From NCBI GenBank assembly GCA_022653075.1, contig JALCSB010000010.1, positions 1-64,000 of the forward strand: DNA of 64,000 nucleotides, read 5' to 3'. A program made the position numbers and the translations under genes. The notes beneath the pieces are model-generated. The model was not told the origin of the DNA and searched no databases. It saw only the letters and a program-made list of their open reading frames with translations. Below, piece by piece: positions 34,937-44,553 of this stretch (position 1 is its first letter; each line of letters opens with the position of its first letter). The DNA is from Intestinimonas sp. (lineage in GTDB: Bacteria > Bacillota > Clostridia > Oscillospirales > Oscillospiraceae).

Positions 34937-36135
34937 ACTTCACGCAATCTTTCCGTCTGGCCATCAAGTCCCTGCTGACCAGCAAGATGCGCGCCCTGTT
35001 AACCATGCTGGGCATCATCATCGGCGTGGCCGCCGTCATTGTTATTATCAGTCTCGGCAACGGTATGCAGGATATGCTGGATTCTCAGTTTGAAAAGCTG
35101 GGCTCCAATCTGATTCAGGTCCAGATCATGGGGCGTGGCGGAGACGCCTCCTCCCGCTCGATTTCTCCGGACGACATGTACGCGCTGGTGGACAAATACC
35201 CCCAGTATCTCAGCGGTGTAAGTCCCTATGTCAATGCGCAGGCCGCCGTCCGCTGTGGAACCGAGGACTATGATCAGACCTCCGTCTACGGGTGCAGTGA
35301 AAATTTCGTCAATGTCGGTACTGCCACCGTGGCCAGCGGCCGCTTTTTGCAGTATATCGATGTGGAACGGCTGCAGAATGTCTGCGTCATCGGCAGTTAC
35401 CTCAACCAGGCAGCCTTTAAAGGTGACGGGCTGGGCAAAACCATACAAATTACCGGCTCCCCCTATACGGTTATCGGCATTTTGGAAGAAAATGGGGACT
35501 CAACCGAGGGAAGCGACGACGACTGTCTGTACATCCCCTATACCAACGCGGCCCGGCTGAACGGAACCAGCCATGTCAACTTCTACTTATTCAGTGCCAC
35601 AGACCGCAATGCCGCGGCCACGGCCAAAGGCATCATTGAAAACCGTCTGCTTAAAACCTTTCAGGACAGCGACGTATACATGGTCGTTACGGCCGCTGAG
35701 ATGATGGACGCCATGAACACCATGATGAACACCATGATGACCGTTCTGGTGGCTATTGCGGCCATCTCCCTGCTGGTGGGCGGCATCGGCATCATGAACA
35801 TCATGCTGGTTTCCGTCACGGAGCGCACCCGTGAAATCGGCATTCGGAAGTCTCTGGGCGCGAAACGCCGGGACATTCGCGGCCAGTTTATTATCGAAGC
35901 TGGAACCACCTCGGCCATCGGCGGTATGCTCGGCATCGGATTGGGTGTTCTGCTGGCCATTGCGGCGGGCGGTGTGATTGGAAATATGATGGGAGAGGGC
36001 TTCAGCGCCCATCCCACTATCACTGCGGTCGGTGTCGCCTTTGGTGTTTCCGTAGGGATCGGAATTCTATTCGGATACCTACCCGCCAACAAGGCTTCCA
36101 AGCTCAACCCCATCGACGCCCTCAGATATGACTAA
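34933..36135 (+). CDS. MacB-type ABC permease (FtsX-like)
   Basis: 400 residues: one N-terminal helix (RALLTMLGIIIGVAAVIVIISLGNGMQ), a large extracellular MacB_PCD domain, then three C-terminal helices (MTVLVAIAAISLLVGGIGIMNIMLVSVTERTREIGIRKSLGAKR), the FtsX family mark. The ATG overlaps the ATPase stop by four bases. Together these form a tripartite-like exporter for an unknown compound. Confidence 0.93.
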   Translation: MNFTQSFRLAIKSLLTSKMRALLTMLGIIIGVAAVIVIISLGNGMQDMLDSQFEKLGSNLIQVQIMGRGGDASSRSISPDDMYALVDKYPQYLSGVSPYVNAQAAVRCGTEDYDQTSVYGCSENFVNVGTATVASGRFLQYIDVERLQNVCVIGSYLNQAAFKGDGLGKTIQITGSPYTVIGILEENGDSTEGSDDDCLYIPYTNAARLNGTSHVNFYLFSATDRNAAATAKGIIENRLLKTFQDSDVYMVVTAAEMMDAMNTMMNTMMTVLVAIAAISLLVGGIGIMNIMLVSVTERTREIGIRKSLGAKRRDIRGQFIIEAGTTSAIGGMLGIGLGVLLAIAAGGVIGNMMGEGFSAHPTITAVGVAFGVSVGIGILFGYLPANKASKLNPIDALRYD

Positions 36136-36150
36136 AGGAGCGAACGACTG

Positions 36151-38004
36151 ATGAAAAAAAGACTGTTATCCGGCCTGCTGGCCGCCCTGATCCTAATCTC
36201 CCTCTTTCCCGCGGCGCTGGCGGTCGCCCCCAATGAAACGGACGCGGCCCAAGTGCTGGCCGCCCTGGATATCATGGTGGGGGATGAAAATGGAAACCTC
36301 CAGCTGGACCGCTCCGTCACACGGGCGGAATTTGTCAAGATGATCATGGCCACCTCCGGTGTCAGCGTCGGCAGTGTGACCGCCGTCTCGCCGTATCCGG
36401 ATGTTTCCCGCACCTATTGGGCCGCACCCTACGTGGAGGCCGCCGTCACCGCTGGCTATGTAACCGGCTATCTGGATGGTACGTTCCGCCCCGGCAACTC
36501 CATCACGCTGGCCGAGGCAGTGGTCATGTCCCTGCGGTTGCTCGGTTACTCCAGCAGCGACTTTTCCGGCGCGTATCCCGCCGGACAGATGGCTCTTTAC
36601 CGTACGCTGGAGCTAGACGAGGGTATCAGCGCCGGACAAAACGATGCCATTACCCGTCGGGACGCCATGTATCTGCTTTACAACCTGCTGACTGCGCAGA
36701 ACAAGTCCGGGCAGGTGTACCTCACCTCTCTGGGTTACTCCGCGCTCACTGCCTCCGGTGAAATCGACACGCTGGCCCTCATTAACGCCAAGATGGAAGG
36801 CCCCGTCGTCATGGGTTCCTCCGGCTGGCAAAGCAAAATTCCCTTTGACCTCACCGGAGCAAAGGTCGTGCGTGACGGCGTGACCAGTTCCTCCAGCGCA
36901 CTGACCCAGAGCGACGTAATCTACTGGTCCAAGTCCATGCGGACCCTCTGGGTCTACACGGACCGGAACACTGGCTCTATTGAGACCATCGCCCCGAACA
37001 CCGCCTCTCCCACCTCTGTTACCGTGGCGGGTAAAACATACGCTCTGGAAACCTCTTCCGCTGCCTGGGCTCTCTCCGATCTGGGCTCTTACCGTGTGGG
37101 TGACACCGTAACCCTGCTGATGGGCCGCGCCGGCGGCGTAGCCGCAGTAGTCTCTCCCACCCAATCCTCCGCCAGCGTGATCGGCATGATTACCGCCGTG
37201 GCCACTTCGACTTATACGGATGCCAAGGGCAAGGATTACACCGCCAATACCGTGACCGTTACCGCCACAGACGGAAACTCCTACTCTTACCGCAGCGACA
37301 AGACCAGTTGGAAAACCGGCACGCTGGTACGGGCCACGGTCTCAGGCAGCAGCGTACAACTGAGTGTACTTACCTCCGCGTCTCTTGCCGGCAGCGTAAA
37401 CACGGCGGGTACCAAACTGGGCAGCTATACCTTTGCCAGCGACGCGGAAATTCTGGACGTCTCCGGCAAAACGCAGGCAAAGCGCATCTATCCCAGCCGC
37501 TTGGCCGGCGTGAAGCTGACTGACCGTATGGTGAAGTATTACATGCTGAATAATCAGGGGGAAATCAGCCGCCTGATTCTGAGCGACGTCACCGGGGATC
37601 TGCACAGCTACGGCATGCTGACCGGGATTTCCGACTACTCCTACAGCATATCTGTAAGTGTAAAATATACCTACGATATCGGCGGAATATCCTCCACCCT
37701 GCTCTCTGATACACAGTACAATTCCGCTGAAATCGGCCCTGTGCAGATCAGGTACGACGAGGGCGCGGTGGACAATATCGTAGCGCTTACCGAGCTGAAA
37801 TCCATTACGATCAGCGGCAATTCCGCCCTCTGCGGCAACGCCTCCTATCCCCTCTCCGACACGGTAGCAGTCTACGAATGCAAAGACGGAGACTATTATC
37901 TGTCCACGCTCGCAGCGGTTTCCGGTGGTGACTATACTCTGACGGGCTGGTACGATAAGGAACCCTCTCAGGGCGGCTGTGTTCGTGTTATCATTGCGGA
38001 TTAA
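36151..38004 (+). CDS. S-layer homology (SLH) domain surface protein
   Basis: 617 residues with a cleavable signal peptide (LLSGLLAALILISLFPAALA). At least two SLH repeats follow (QVLAALDIMVGDENGNLQLDRSVTRAEFVKMI; YPDVSRTYWAAPYVEAAVTAGYVTGYLDGTFRPGNSITLAEAVVM), which bind cell-wall polymers, plus a third partial one. The remaining 400 residues are Ser/Thr/Ala-rich beta-type sequence without a domain I recognise. It starts 15 bases after the permease and probably ends the efflux operon. A wall-anchored accessory of the exporter is possible but unproven. Confidence 0.88.
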   Translation: MKKRLLSGLLAALILISLFPAALAVAPNETDAAQVLAALDIMVGDENGNLQLDRSVTRAEFVKMIMATSGVSVGSVTAVSPYPDVSRTYWAAPYVEAAVTAGYVTGYLDGTFRPGNSITLAEAVVMSLRLLGYSSSDFSGAYPAGQMALYRTLELDEGISAGQNDAITRRDAMYLLYNLLTAQNKSGQVYLTSLGYSALTASGEIDTLALINAKMEGPVVMGSSGWQSKIPFDLTGAKVVRDGVTSSSSALTQSDVIYWSKSMRTLWVYTDRNTGSIETIAPNTASPTSVTVAGKTYALETSSAAWALSDLGSYRVGDTVTLLMGRAGGVAAVVSPTQSSASVIGMITAVATSTYTDAKGKDYTANTVTVTATDGNSYSYRSDKTSWKTGTLVRATVSGSSVQLSVLTSASLAGSVNTAGTKLGSYTFASDAEILDVSGKTQAKRIYPSRLAGVKLTDRMVKYYMLNNQGEISRLILSDVTGDLHSYGMLTGISDYSYSISVSVKYTYDIGGISSTLLSDTQYNSAEIGPVQIRYDEGAVDNIVALTELKSITISGNSALCGNASYPLSDTVAVYECKDGDYYLSTLAAVSGGDYTLTGWYDKEPSQGGCVRVIIAD

Positions 38005-38041
38005 CCTAAATTTTCCCTTTCAAATTTTTGTTTTGCTCTGT

Positions 38042-38077
38042 CCCTGCCGTTTGTTTTTAAACGGCAGGGACATTTTT
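38042..38077 (+). terminator. intrinsic terminator after the SLH gene
   Basis: Stem CCCTGCCGTTT / AAACGGCAGGG with ACATTTTT after it. It ends the tetR-efflux-SLH operon. Confidence 0.85.
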
Positions 38078-38106
38078 CATAAAAAGGCCCGGCAGGAGGC
38101 AAACTA
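38076..38106 (+). promoter_or_regulatory. candidate sigma-G promoter of spoVAC
   Basis: TTCATA, 18-base spacer, CAAACTA, close to TGMATA-N17/18-CATAMTA. The spoVA operon is sigma-G dependent in Bacillus. Confidence 0.45.
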
Positions 38107-38136
38107 CCGTTAAATATCACGAAAGGACGTGCCGAC

Positions 38137-38586
38137 ATGGATATGTCGAATCAGGAATATAATCAATATGTCATGAACAAAGCAAAGCCCTCTCCGCTGT
38201 TTAAAGACCTTTGCTGGGCCTTTGTGGTGGGCGGCCTGATCTGCACGGCGGGACAGGGTCTGCGTAATTTTTATCAGTCCGTGGGGCTTTCCTCGGAGGA
38301 CGCGGGGACGGCCGTTTCCATCACGCTGATCTTTGCTACCGCCTTTTTGACCGGACTGGGGCTGTTTGACGACGTGGCCAAACGAGCCGGTGCCGGCACA
38401 TTGGTCCCCATTACCGGTTTTGCCAACGCCATGGTCTCGCCCGCGCTGGAGTTTAAAAGCGAGGGGCTTGTCACAGGTACCGGCGCCAAGCTTTTTACCG
38501 TCGCCGGACCGGTCCTGGTATTTGGGATCTCAGCCAGCATTATTTATGGCGTTATTCTGATCCTGTTTGGGCTGGTACCCGCGTAA
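38137..38586 (+). CDS. spoVAC: stage V sporulation protein AC
   Basis: 149 residues, four or so membrane segments, with SpoVAC landmarks PLFKDLCWAFVVGGLICTAGQGLRNFY and PITGFANAMVSPALEFKSEGLVTGTGAKLFTVAGPVLVFGI. In spores the SpoVA channel moves dipicolinic acid across the inner membrane. AAAGGA precedes ATG 38137. spoVAD and spoVAE, usually adjacent, are absent: the next gene is a convergent ABC transporter. Confidence 0.92.
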   Translation: MDMSNQEYNQYVMNKAKPSPLFKDLCWAFVVGGLICTAGQGLRNFYQSVGLSSEDAGTAVSITLIFATAFLTGLGLFDDVAKRAGAGTLVPITGFANAMVSPALEFKSEGLVTGTGAKLFTVAGPVLVFGISASIIYGVILILFGLVPA

Positions 38587-38630
38587 GAATATCTCGTCTC
38601 TTCCCCAAGTGGAAAGTGCGACGCACAAAA

Positions 38631-38666
38631 GCAGGGCGGCATGGATATTATTCCATACCGCCCTGC
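38631..38666 (-). terminator. intrinsic terminator of the SsuABC-like operon
   Basis: Stem GCAGGGCGG / CCGCCCTGC, extended by ATGG/CCAT, followed on the minus strand by TTTTGTG. Confidence 0.75.
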
Positions 38667-38700
38667 TTACCGTCACAAAACGCCTGCCCGGGTATTATCT

Positions 38701-39732
38701 TTATTTCGCAGAAATCATCGGGAAGAACCCGCTCAGGTCATTGCTCTTCATATAGCCTCGCTCCAGCCAGAAGGAGGCGGCCTGATTTGCCACATCCATT
38801 ACGTTCTGCTCGGTGGTTAGATCAGCAAACTCCGCGTTTTTATCCTGGCCATAGAACGTGATGCCCTCACAGCTGTCCTTGACGTCCTGTAAATCCAGGT
38901 CTAGACCATCCGCCATGATCTGGCAGCCCGCTTCATAGTTGGCATTCAGATAGTCAATCGCCATATTCCAGATCTCAGCCAGATCTTGATTGGCCTTGGG
39001 ATACTTCGCGGTAAAATTAGAGTTCACGGTCAGTACGTCCATAATGGCTTTGGGATAGTCAGCAGAGGATACCAGAACGTGACCGCCTTCCCGCTGGGAG
39101 CAGTTGCTCAACTGAGGCTCCCAGGTAACGGCCGCATCCACATTGCCTGCGATAAAGGCCTCTCCGGCCTCATCGTTGCCCATCTCCACAATATTGACGT
39201 CTTTTTCCGTAATATTGCTATCAGCCAGTACCTGCAGGAAAAAGAAATAAGAGGTAGCGGATTTATCCAGCGCCACCGTTTTGCCTTTCAGATCGTCCAC
39301 ACTCTGGATGTCGCCTGTGGCCACAAGACCATCGCCGCCTGTGGAGGCATCCATCGTACAAACATACTGCTCTGGCGCACCGGCATCATACTGGATGATA
39401 TCGCGGTCCAGTACCTGACCCAGCGCATCAATACTGCCCGATACCAGCGCAGAACCATAGGTGGATTCGTCCTCCATAATGATCAGATCCGCATCATAGC
39501 CATACGTTTCAAAATACCCCTGATCCTTGGCAATAAACAGGGGGGCATAGCCGACCCAAGTGCAAAAAGCGATCTTGATGGGGATGAGGTCTTCGCCCTT
39601 TCCGGCATCCGCGCCGGCCGTGGGGGCCTCGGAGGCGGAACTGTTGTCGGTGTTTGTTTTGCTGCCGCAGCCCGACAGCAGGGTGGCCAGCAGCGCCGCA
39701 GCGCTAAGCAGGGCAAGGATTCGTCTTTTCAT
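38701..39732 (-). CDS. NitT/TauT-type substrate-binding lipoprotein
   Basis: 343 residues. Signal peptide with lipobox LLSGCG, then an NMT1/SsuA-like fold: IKIAFCTWVGYAPLFIAKDQGYFETYG, SGSIDALGQVLDRDIIQY, LKGKTVALDKSATSYFFFLQVL, GNVDAAVTWEPQLSN. Ligands in this family include alkanesulfonates, taurine, nitrate and thiamine precursors; none can be chosen here. It is the last gene of a three-gene operon with its ATPase and permease. Confidence 0.9.
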   Translation of the reverse strand: MKRRILALLSAAALLATLLSGCGSKTNTDNSSASEAPTAGADAGKGEDLIPIKIAFCTWVGYAPLFIAKDQGYFETYGYDADLIIMEDESTYGSALVSGSIDALGQVLDRDIIQYDAGAPEQYVCTMDASTGGDGLVATGDIQSVDDLKGKTVALDKSATSYFFFLQVLADSNITEKDVNIVEMGNDEAGEAFIAGNVDAAVTWEPQLSNCSQREGGHVLVSSADYPKAIMDVLTVNSNFTAKYPKANQDLAEIWNMAIDYLNANYEAGCQIMADGLDLDLQDVKDSCEGITFYGQDKNAEFADLTTEQNVMDVANQAASFWLERGYMKSNDLSGFFPMISAK

Positions 39733-39756
39733 TTCTATTCTCCTCCAGTTTTTTTC

Positions 39757-40551
39757 TTACCGATCCATGGCGGCATCCTGGCTCTCTTGCCAAAGCATAT
39801 CCATAATCTTCTTTTTTAGCTTCAGAAATTCCGGATTGATCAGGATGTTATGATTCCGCTCGCCTTCAATCTTCACCTCCAGCACTGCGCGGACTGTGCC
39901 GGGGCGGCGCGACATAACATAAATGCGGTTGGCCAGCAGAATTGCCTCGTCGATGTCATGGGTAATAAACAGAATGGTATTTTTTGTCTCCCGGCTGACA
40001 CGAGCCAGAAGCTCCTGCATCACTACGCGGGTCTGCGCGTCCAGTGCGCCGAATGGTTCGTCCATCAGCAGCACCTCCGGCCGGGCGGCCAGCGTCCGGG
40101 CAATGGCGACCCGCTGCTTCATACCGCCGGAAAGTTGGTTCGGCAGCGCGTTTTCAAAGCCCTCCAACCCCACAAGCCGTAAGTATTCCTGTGCGGCTTT
40201 GGCCCGCGTTCCCGCATCCACGCCCTGCATCTTCAGGCCAAATTCCACATTTTTTCGGACGGTCAGCCAGGGGAACAGACTATACCCCTGAAAAACCATT
40301 CCCCGGTCCGCGCCTGGTCCCGTGACCTCCCTGCCTTCAATCGTCACGCTGCCGGAGGTAGCCGTCTCCAGCCCCCCGATAATATTCAGCAGCGTGGACT
40401 TTCCGCAACCAGACGGGCCGACCATGACAACAAACTCCGCTTCCCCGATACTCAGGCTGATATCACGAAGCGCCGTCACGTCAGGATCTTTCTTTGTTTT
40501 CCCGGAAAATATCTTGTTCAGGTTCGAGACCTGCAGTTTAGTTTCCGCCAT
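39757..40551 (-). CDS. NitT/TauT-type ABC ATPase (SsuB-like)
   Basis: 264 residues. [60 protein letters not shown] and [25 protein letters not shown] are typical of SsuB/TauB. ATG 40551 is used rather than the track's 40572, as it lies one base after the permease stop. Confidence 0.93.
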   Translation of the reverse strand: MAETKLQVSNLNKIFSGKTKKDPDVTALRDISLSIGEAEFVVMVGPSGCGKSTLLNIIGGLETATSGSVTIEGREVTGPGADRGMVFQGYSLFPWLTVRKNVEFGLKMQGVDAGTRAKAAQEYLRLVGLEGFENALPNQLSGGMKQRVAIARTLAARPEVLLMDEPFGALDAQTRVVMQELLARVSRETKNTILFITHDIDEAILLANRIYVMSRRPGTVRAVLEVKIEGERNHNILINPEFLKLKKKIMDMLWQESQDAAMDR

Positions 40552-40552
40552 C

Positions 40553-41356
40553 TCAGTCACCCAGCCTTTCATGCCAAGGTACGATAACCGATGTCAGCAG
40601 CTTGACGGTAAAATCCGTAATCAGGCCGATAATACCAATGGTAATCAAACCGGAAAAGATTACATCTGTCGCCAGAAAGCGCTGAGATTTTAAGATGATG
40701 TACCCCAAGCCATTGCTGGCCGCCACCATCTCGGCCACCACCAGATAGGTCCACGCCCATCCAATTGTCAGGCGGAAATCGTCCATTAATCCGGGCAGCG
40801 ATGCGGGGAAAATGACTTCTTTATAGACCTGCCAGCGGCTGGCACCCAGCGTACGGGCGGCATTGATCATATTTTTATCCACAGAGGAGACCGTATCACA
40901 GACCATCAGCACCAATTGAAAAAAAGTTCCCAGCCAGATAATGACGTATTTCTGCGTCTCATCAATGCCAAGATATAAAATCGTCAGCGGAACCAGCGCC
41001 ACCACAGGGAGATAGCGGGCAAACTCAATGATCGGCTGGATAATTGCACTGAACGCCTTAGAGCGGGCCATCACCATCCCCATGGGAAGCGCGACCACGG
41101 CCGACCAGAACCAGCCAACCATAACCCGCTTGACCGACATCCAGCAATTCATCCACAGCGAGCCATCCCTGGCCATTTCCACAGTTGTTTGAATCACTTG
41201 CGTGGGCGAAGGCATAAAAATCTTATTGACCATACCTCCATAAGTAGCGATGCACCACAGCGCAAGGATGGCACAGAAGGAAATGACGGACATGGTCCGA
41301 TATGCCATGTGCCGCCTGGATATCCGCACTTTTTCCCGCTTGCTTTCTTCCGTCAT
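40553..41356 (-). CDS. NitT/TauT-type ABC permease (SsuC-like)
   Basis: 267 residues, six membrane helices, with the EAA loop [30 protein letters not shown]. First gene of the operon, after its own promoter. Pairs with the ATPase and lipoprotein downstream. Confidence 0.93.
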   Translation of the reverse strand: MTEESKREKVRISRRHMAYRTMSVISFCAILALWCIATYGGMVNKIFMPSPTQVIQTTVEMARDGSLWMNCWMSVKRVMVGWFWSAVVALPMGMVMARSKAFSAIIQPIIEFARYLPVVALVPLTILYLGIDETQKYVIIWLGTFFQLVLMVCDTVSSVDKNMINAARTLGASRWQVYKEVIFPASLPGLMDDFRLTIGWAWTYLVVAEMVAASNGLGYIILKSQRFLATDVIFSGLITIGIIGLITDFTVKLLTSVIVPWHERLGD

Positions 41357-41418
41357 ATGACACCTCGGTTTATTTCATTATCGCTTTAATATGGTAGCGT
41401 ACTAGAAACAACGGGAGC

Positions 41419-41447
41419 ATTATATCACAGCACGCCAGCACTTGCAA
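41419..41447 (-). promoter_or_regulatory. sigma-A promoter of the SsuABC-like operon
   Basis: Minus strand: TTGCAA, 17-base spacer, TATAAT with TG one base upstream (extended -10). No riboswitch-like structure is visible in the short leader of about 55 bases. Confidence 0.8.
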
Positions 41448-41548
41448 AGCTTTCCCGCGCTAATTTGCAAAATTTCTTGGAATCCTCTTAAACTTCTACA
41501 TTTTGGGCTGGTTGTTTGTACGAAATGTGTAAGCTTCATGGCGAATAA

Positions 41549-41584
41549 AAAGCTCTGTGATCCATGCATGGATCACAGAGCTTT
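41549..41584 (-). terminator. perfect palindromic terminator after the CarD-like gene
   Basis: A 36-base perfect palindrome (AAAGCTCTGTGATCCATG and its complement) followed on the minus strand by TTATTC after a T5 tract. It ends the CarD-like gene. Confidence 0.85.
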
Positions 41585-41588
41585 CCGC

Positions 41589-42125
41589 TTAAACATTTAT
41601 GGTAGTTTCGCTTTTCTTCTCCAAAGCGGCCATTTTTTTCCGAATGTACCCCTCTACTTTTTCCAGGGGGATGTCCAAAGCCACAGACAACTCTCCGTAC
41701 AGCAGATCTTCCGCCCGTTTCTTGTACTTTTGGTCGGTCTGGCCTGGTTTTTTCCCCCGGTGGATATAATTCCGGTTCTTCGCGTAGACCGTTTTAATAA
41801 GCTGCAACAGATCCTCGCAGGTATGGGTCTGCAGCACGGCCTGATAGTGCTCGTTCAGGGTACGCTGATTGCTGCTGTCGCAGATGTCCTCCTGAATCAG
41901 CGGAATCCGGTCAATCAGTCGGTCGGCCTCCTCGCGTGAAATGACCGGGCGCATAAACACCGACGTATCCACAGGAATGTAGATATTGCCAGTCCCGTAG
42001 ACCGGTGACAGTGTGTAGTACAGCCGGTCCCGGTCCGCCCCGCCGATGTTTTTCGGCGGGCCGACTTCCTCGACCCGGCACACTCCCGTGTTTCCATAAA
42101 TGATAAGGTCGCCTTTCTGAAACAT
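41589..42125 (-). CDS. CarD-like transcription regulator
   Basis: 178 residues from ATG 42125, with GGAGGG upstream. N-terminal CarD/RID domain (MFQKGDLIIYGNTGVCRVEEVG...YYTLSPVYGTGNIYIPVDTSVFMRPVIS) that binds the beta subunit of RNA polymerase in family members, then an all-helical C-terminal part (EDLLYGELSVALDIPLEKVEGYIRKKM). Likely tunes promoter opening at stress or rRNA genes. An extended -10 (TGCTAAAAT) lies upstream. Confidence 0.88.
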   Translation of the reverse strand: MFQKGDLIIYGNTGVCRVEEVGPPKNIGGADRDRLYYTLSPVYGTGNIYIPVDTSVFMRPVISREEADRLIDRIPLIQEDICDSSNQRTLNEHYQAVLQTHTCEDLLQLIKTVYAKNRNYIHRGKKPGQTDQKYKKRAEDLLYGELSVALDIPLEKVEGYIRKKMAALEKKSETTINV

Positions 42126-42209
42126 TTTCTTTCCCTCCACATCGCCAGGACTAAACACAACGCGCGGCTCCGGTAACCGGGCTTACCTTCCGCATAGCCT
42201 ACTTTTAAT

Positions 42210-42218
42210 ATTTTAGCA
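42210..42218 (-). promoter_or_regulatory. extended -10 promoter element of the CarD-like gene
   Basis: Minus strand TGCTAAAAT. The only TTGACT upstream is 22 bases away, too far for a normal spacer, so the extended -10 probably dominates. Confidence 0.45.
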
Positions 42219-42312
42219 CATTTCTTCCCACAATGTAAGTCAAATTTTTAGTTTTTAAAAATTTTCTGTCTGTTCCATACATTTTACAGCTATTCCCGGC
42301 CCGCAGATCAGA

Positions 42313-42341
42313 TTGCTTTTTTGTGTTTTCTCCTTTATAAT
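42313..42341 (+). promoter_or_regulatory. sigma-A promoter of the aminotransferase gene
   Basis: TTGCTT, 17-base spacer, perfect TATAAT, 66 bases upstream of the ATG. Confidence 0.75.
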
Positions 42342-42407
42342 AGAAAAAATGCGGTCCGGGTGCGGTACTTCTTGCCTCGCAACCATTTGTAGAGGAGGTC
42401 CTCCCAC

Positions 42408-43583
42408 ATGTTTGAGCATTCCGTTGCACACCGTATGAGTCTTCTGCATACCGAGTCCGCCTTCGGCATTATGGCCCATGCCAACGCGCTGGAGGCACAA
42501 GGGAAACGTATCATTCACATGGAAATTGGGCAGCCCGATTTCAAAACGCCGCGCAATATCATTGAAGCGGCTTATCGCGCCATGAACAGTGGCTACACCG
42601 GTTATACTCCCACACCTGGCCTGCCGGTCCTGCGTAATGCCATCGCTGACTACGCCCGCCGCTGGAAACAAATTGATACGTCGCCGGAGGAAATCGTGGT
42701 GGTGCCTGGCGGTAAGCCTGTCATGTTTTACACCATGCTGATGCTCATTGAGCCGGGAGACGAGGTCATCTATCCCAATCCCAGTTTTCCTATCTATGAA
42801 AGTTGCATCAAATTCGCGGGCGGCGTACCAGTCCCCCTGCCGCTCACGGCGGAAAACGGATTCCGGCTGGATGTGAACCGACTGCGCGCCCTCATCACTC
42901 CCAAAACCAAGCTGGTACTCATTAACAGCCCCTCCAACCCGACCGGCGGCGTATTTACGCCGGAGGATATTCAGTCTCTCGCCGACGCGCTCCGCCCGCA
43001 TCCGGATATTTTCATTCTTTCCGATGAAATTTATGATCGTTTGGTGTTTGGGAAAAAGCCACCCTCCATCGCCTCTCTGCCCGGCATGAAGGACCGGACC
43101 ATCATTTTGGACGGCTTCTCCAAAACCTACTCCATGACCGGCTGGCGTCTGGGCTACGGCATTCTGCACCCGGACCTGGCTAAGCACATGGAGATGCTGA
43201 TGGTAAACTCCAACTCCTGCGCCGCCGCCTTTACGCAGATGGCCGCGGTGGAAGCGCTTACCGGACCTCAGAACTCGGTGGAGACGATGAAGCGCGCGTT
43301 CCGGGAGCGCCGGGACTATCTCGTGGCCGCGCTGAACGGCATCCCCGGTATCACCTGCTGTATGCCCCAGGGTGCGTTTTATGCTTTCCCCGATATCTCC
43401 TCATTTGGGCTGGACTGCAAAACCTTCTGCGACAGGCTGCTGGAGGAAGCTGGTGTAGCCGCCGCATGGGGTACCTCCTTCGGCGCATATGGTGAGGGGT
43501 ATCTGCGGCTTTCCTATGCCACCTCGCTGGAAAATATCCGAGAGGCGGTCCGCCGCATTGGGGACTTCACCGCCCGACTGTAA
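42408..43583 (+). CDS. class I/II PLP-dependent aminotransferase
   Basis: 391 residues, AspC/AAT fold. Landmarks: YTPTPGLPVLRNAIADY, NPSNPTGG-type turn (NSPSNPTGGVF), SDEIYDRLVF and the PLP-lysine motif FSKTYSMTGWRLGYG. It transfers amino groups between amino acids and 2-oxo acids; the substrate (aspartate, alanine or aromatic) is not clear. GGAGG precedes ATG 42408 and the gene has its own promoter. Confidence 0.92.
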   Translation: MFEHSVAHRMSLLHTESAFGIMAHANALEAQGKRIIHMEIGQPDFKTPRNIIEAAYRAMNSGYTGYTPTPGLPVLRNAIADYARRWKQIDTSPEEIVVVPGGKPVMFYTMLMLIEPGDEVIYPNPSFPIYESCIKFAGGVPVPLPLTAENGFRLDVNRLRALITPKTKLVLINSPSNPTGGVFTPEDIQSLADALRPHPDIFILSDEIYDRLVFGKKPPSIASLPGMKDRTIILDGFSKTYSMTGWRLGYGILHPDLAKHMEMLMVNSNSCAAAFTQMAAVEALTGPQNSVETMKRAFRERRDYLVAALNGIPGITCCMPQGAFYAFPDISSFGLDCKTFCDRLLEEAGVAAAWGTSFGAYGEGYLRLSYATSLENIREAVRRIGDFTARL

Positions 43584-43688
43584 CCTTCCCATGCAAACTT
43601 CACAAATCTTTAAGAACGCCTTTTCCCATTATGTGCTAGAATGGGTCCATGAACGGTTGTTTTCGGAAAAATCTGGAGGGGTGACGTT

Positions 43689-44177
43689 TTGGACCTGATT
43701 CAGCAATGGCTGACGGAAAGTCAGCTTGGAAAGCTTATCTTTACCTCGCTGGTTTCCATGCTGCCCGTGGTGGAGCTGCGCGGAGGCATCCCCTTTGCGG
43801 CTGGGCTGGGTCTGGGATTCTGGCCAGCCTACCTTGCCAGCGTTGTGGGAAATCTGCTCCCTATCCCGTTCATCATCGTCTACATTCGCCGTATTCTCCA
43901 GTGGCTGCGGGCGAAAAGCATCCGTTTGAATCATATGGTTTCCATGCTGGAACACCGTGCCCATCTAAAGGGGCGCAAGGTGACCAAATACCGCTGGCTG
44001 GGCCTTTTGATTCTGGTGGCTATTCCTCTGCCCGGCACCGGTGCTTGGACGGGCGCGCTGGTGGCCGCGTTTCTGGATATACGCCTTCGAACCGCTTTTC
44101 CCGTAATTACCGCAGGCGTGCTGGCAGCCGGCGCAGCCGTATCCGCCCTCACATTCGGCGTCGCCGCGCTGTTCTGA
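43689..44177 (+). CDS. COG2426 small multidrug export family membrane protein
   Basis: 162 residues, four or five membrane helices. The pattern SMLPVVELRGGIPFAAGLGLGFWPAY and VAIPLPGTGAWTGALVAAFLDI is that of COG2426 ('small multi-drug export protein'), a DedA-like fold; its true transport role is uncertain. The start is TTG 43689 with GGAGGGG upstream. Confidence 0.82.
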   Translation: MDLIQQWLTESQLGKLIFTSLVSMLPVVELRGGIPFAAGLGLGFWPAYLASVVGNLLPIPFIIVYIRRILQWLRAKSIRLNHMVSMLEHRAHLKGRKVTKYRWLGLLILVAIPLPGTGAWTGALVAAFLDIRLRTAFPVITAGVLAAGAAVSALTFGVAALF

Positions 44178-44226
44178 GTCACCCGCAGCCCGCCGGGGGC
44201 ATAGGATGGCGCGGAGGTGGGGAATT

Positions 44227-44553
44227 ATGCTGCGGGATTGTGTACAAATCGTATTATCCCTGCTGGCGGTCTTTGGTCTGTTCTCTTTGGGCTGGCTGCT
44301 GTTTGGGCGGCTGCTAGCACCGTCCGTCTGGACGTCGCCGGTTTTTGCCGTAATCCCTGCGCGGGGAAACGGCGTATCGTTGGAGCAGACGGTAAAGGGA
44401 CTGCTGTGGCTGCGTGCGGGAAACCTTCAGCGCTATACTATTCTGATCGCTGACTACGGTCTGGACGCGGAAGGCCGTACGGTCGCGGATCTTCTGGCCG
44501 CAGACCATCCGGGTGTGGCGGTATGCGACGGGTTCGACCTGCCCCTTCACTGA
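44227..44553 (+). CDS. small membrane-anchored protein, unknown
   Basis: 108 residues from ATG 44227, chosen for the GGAGGTGGGG just upstream. One N-terminal membrane helix (IVLSLLAVFGLFSLGWLLFGRLL), then an 80-residue soluble part (FAVIPARGNGVSLEQTVKGLLWLRAGNLQRYTILIADYGLDAEGRTVADLLAADHPGVAVC), which resembles a glycosyltransferase-like start but is too short to be one. Its stop directly abuts the RecD2-type gene. Function unknown. Confidence 0.7.
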   Translation: MLRDCVQIVLSLLAVFGLFSLGWLLFGRLLAPSVWTSPVFAVIPARGNGVSLEQTVKGLLWLRAGNLQRYTILIADYGLDAEGRTVADLLAADHPGVAVCDGFDLPLH

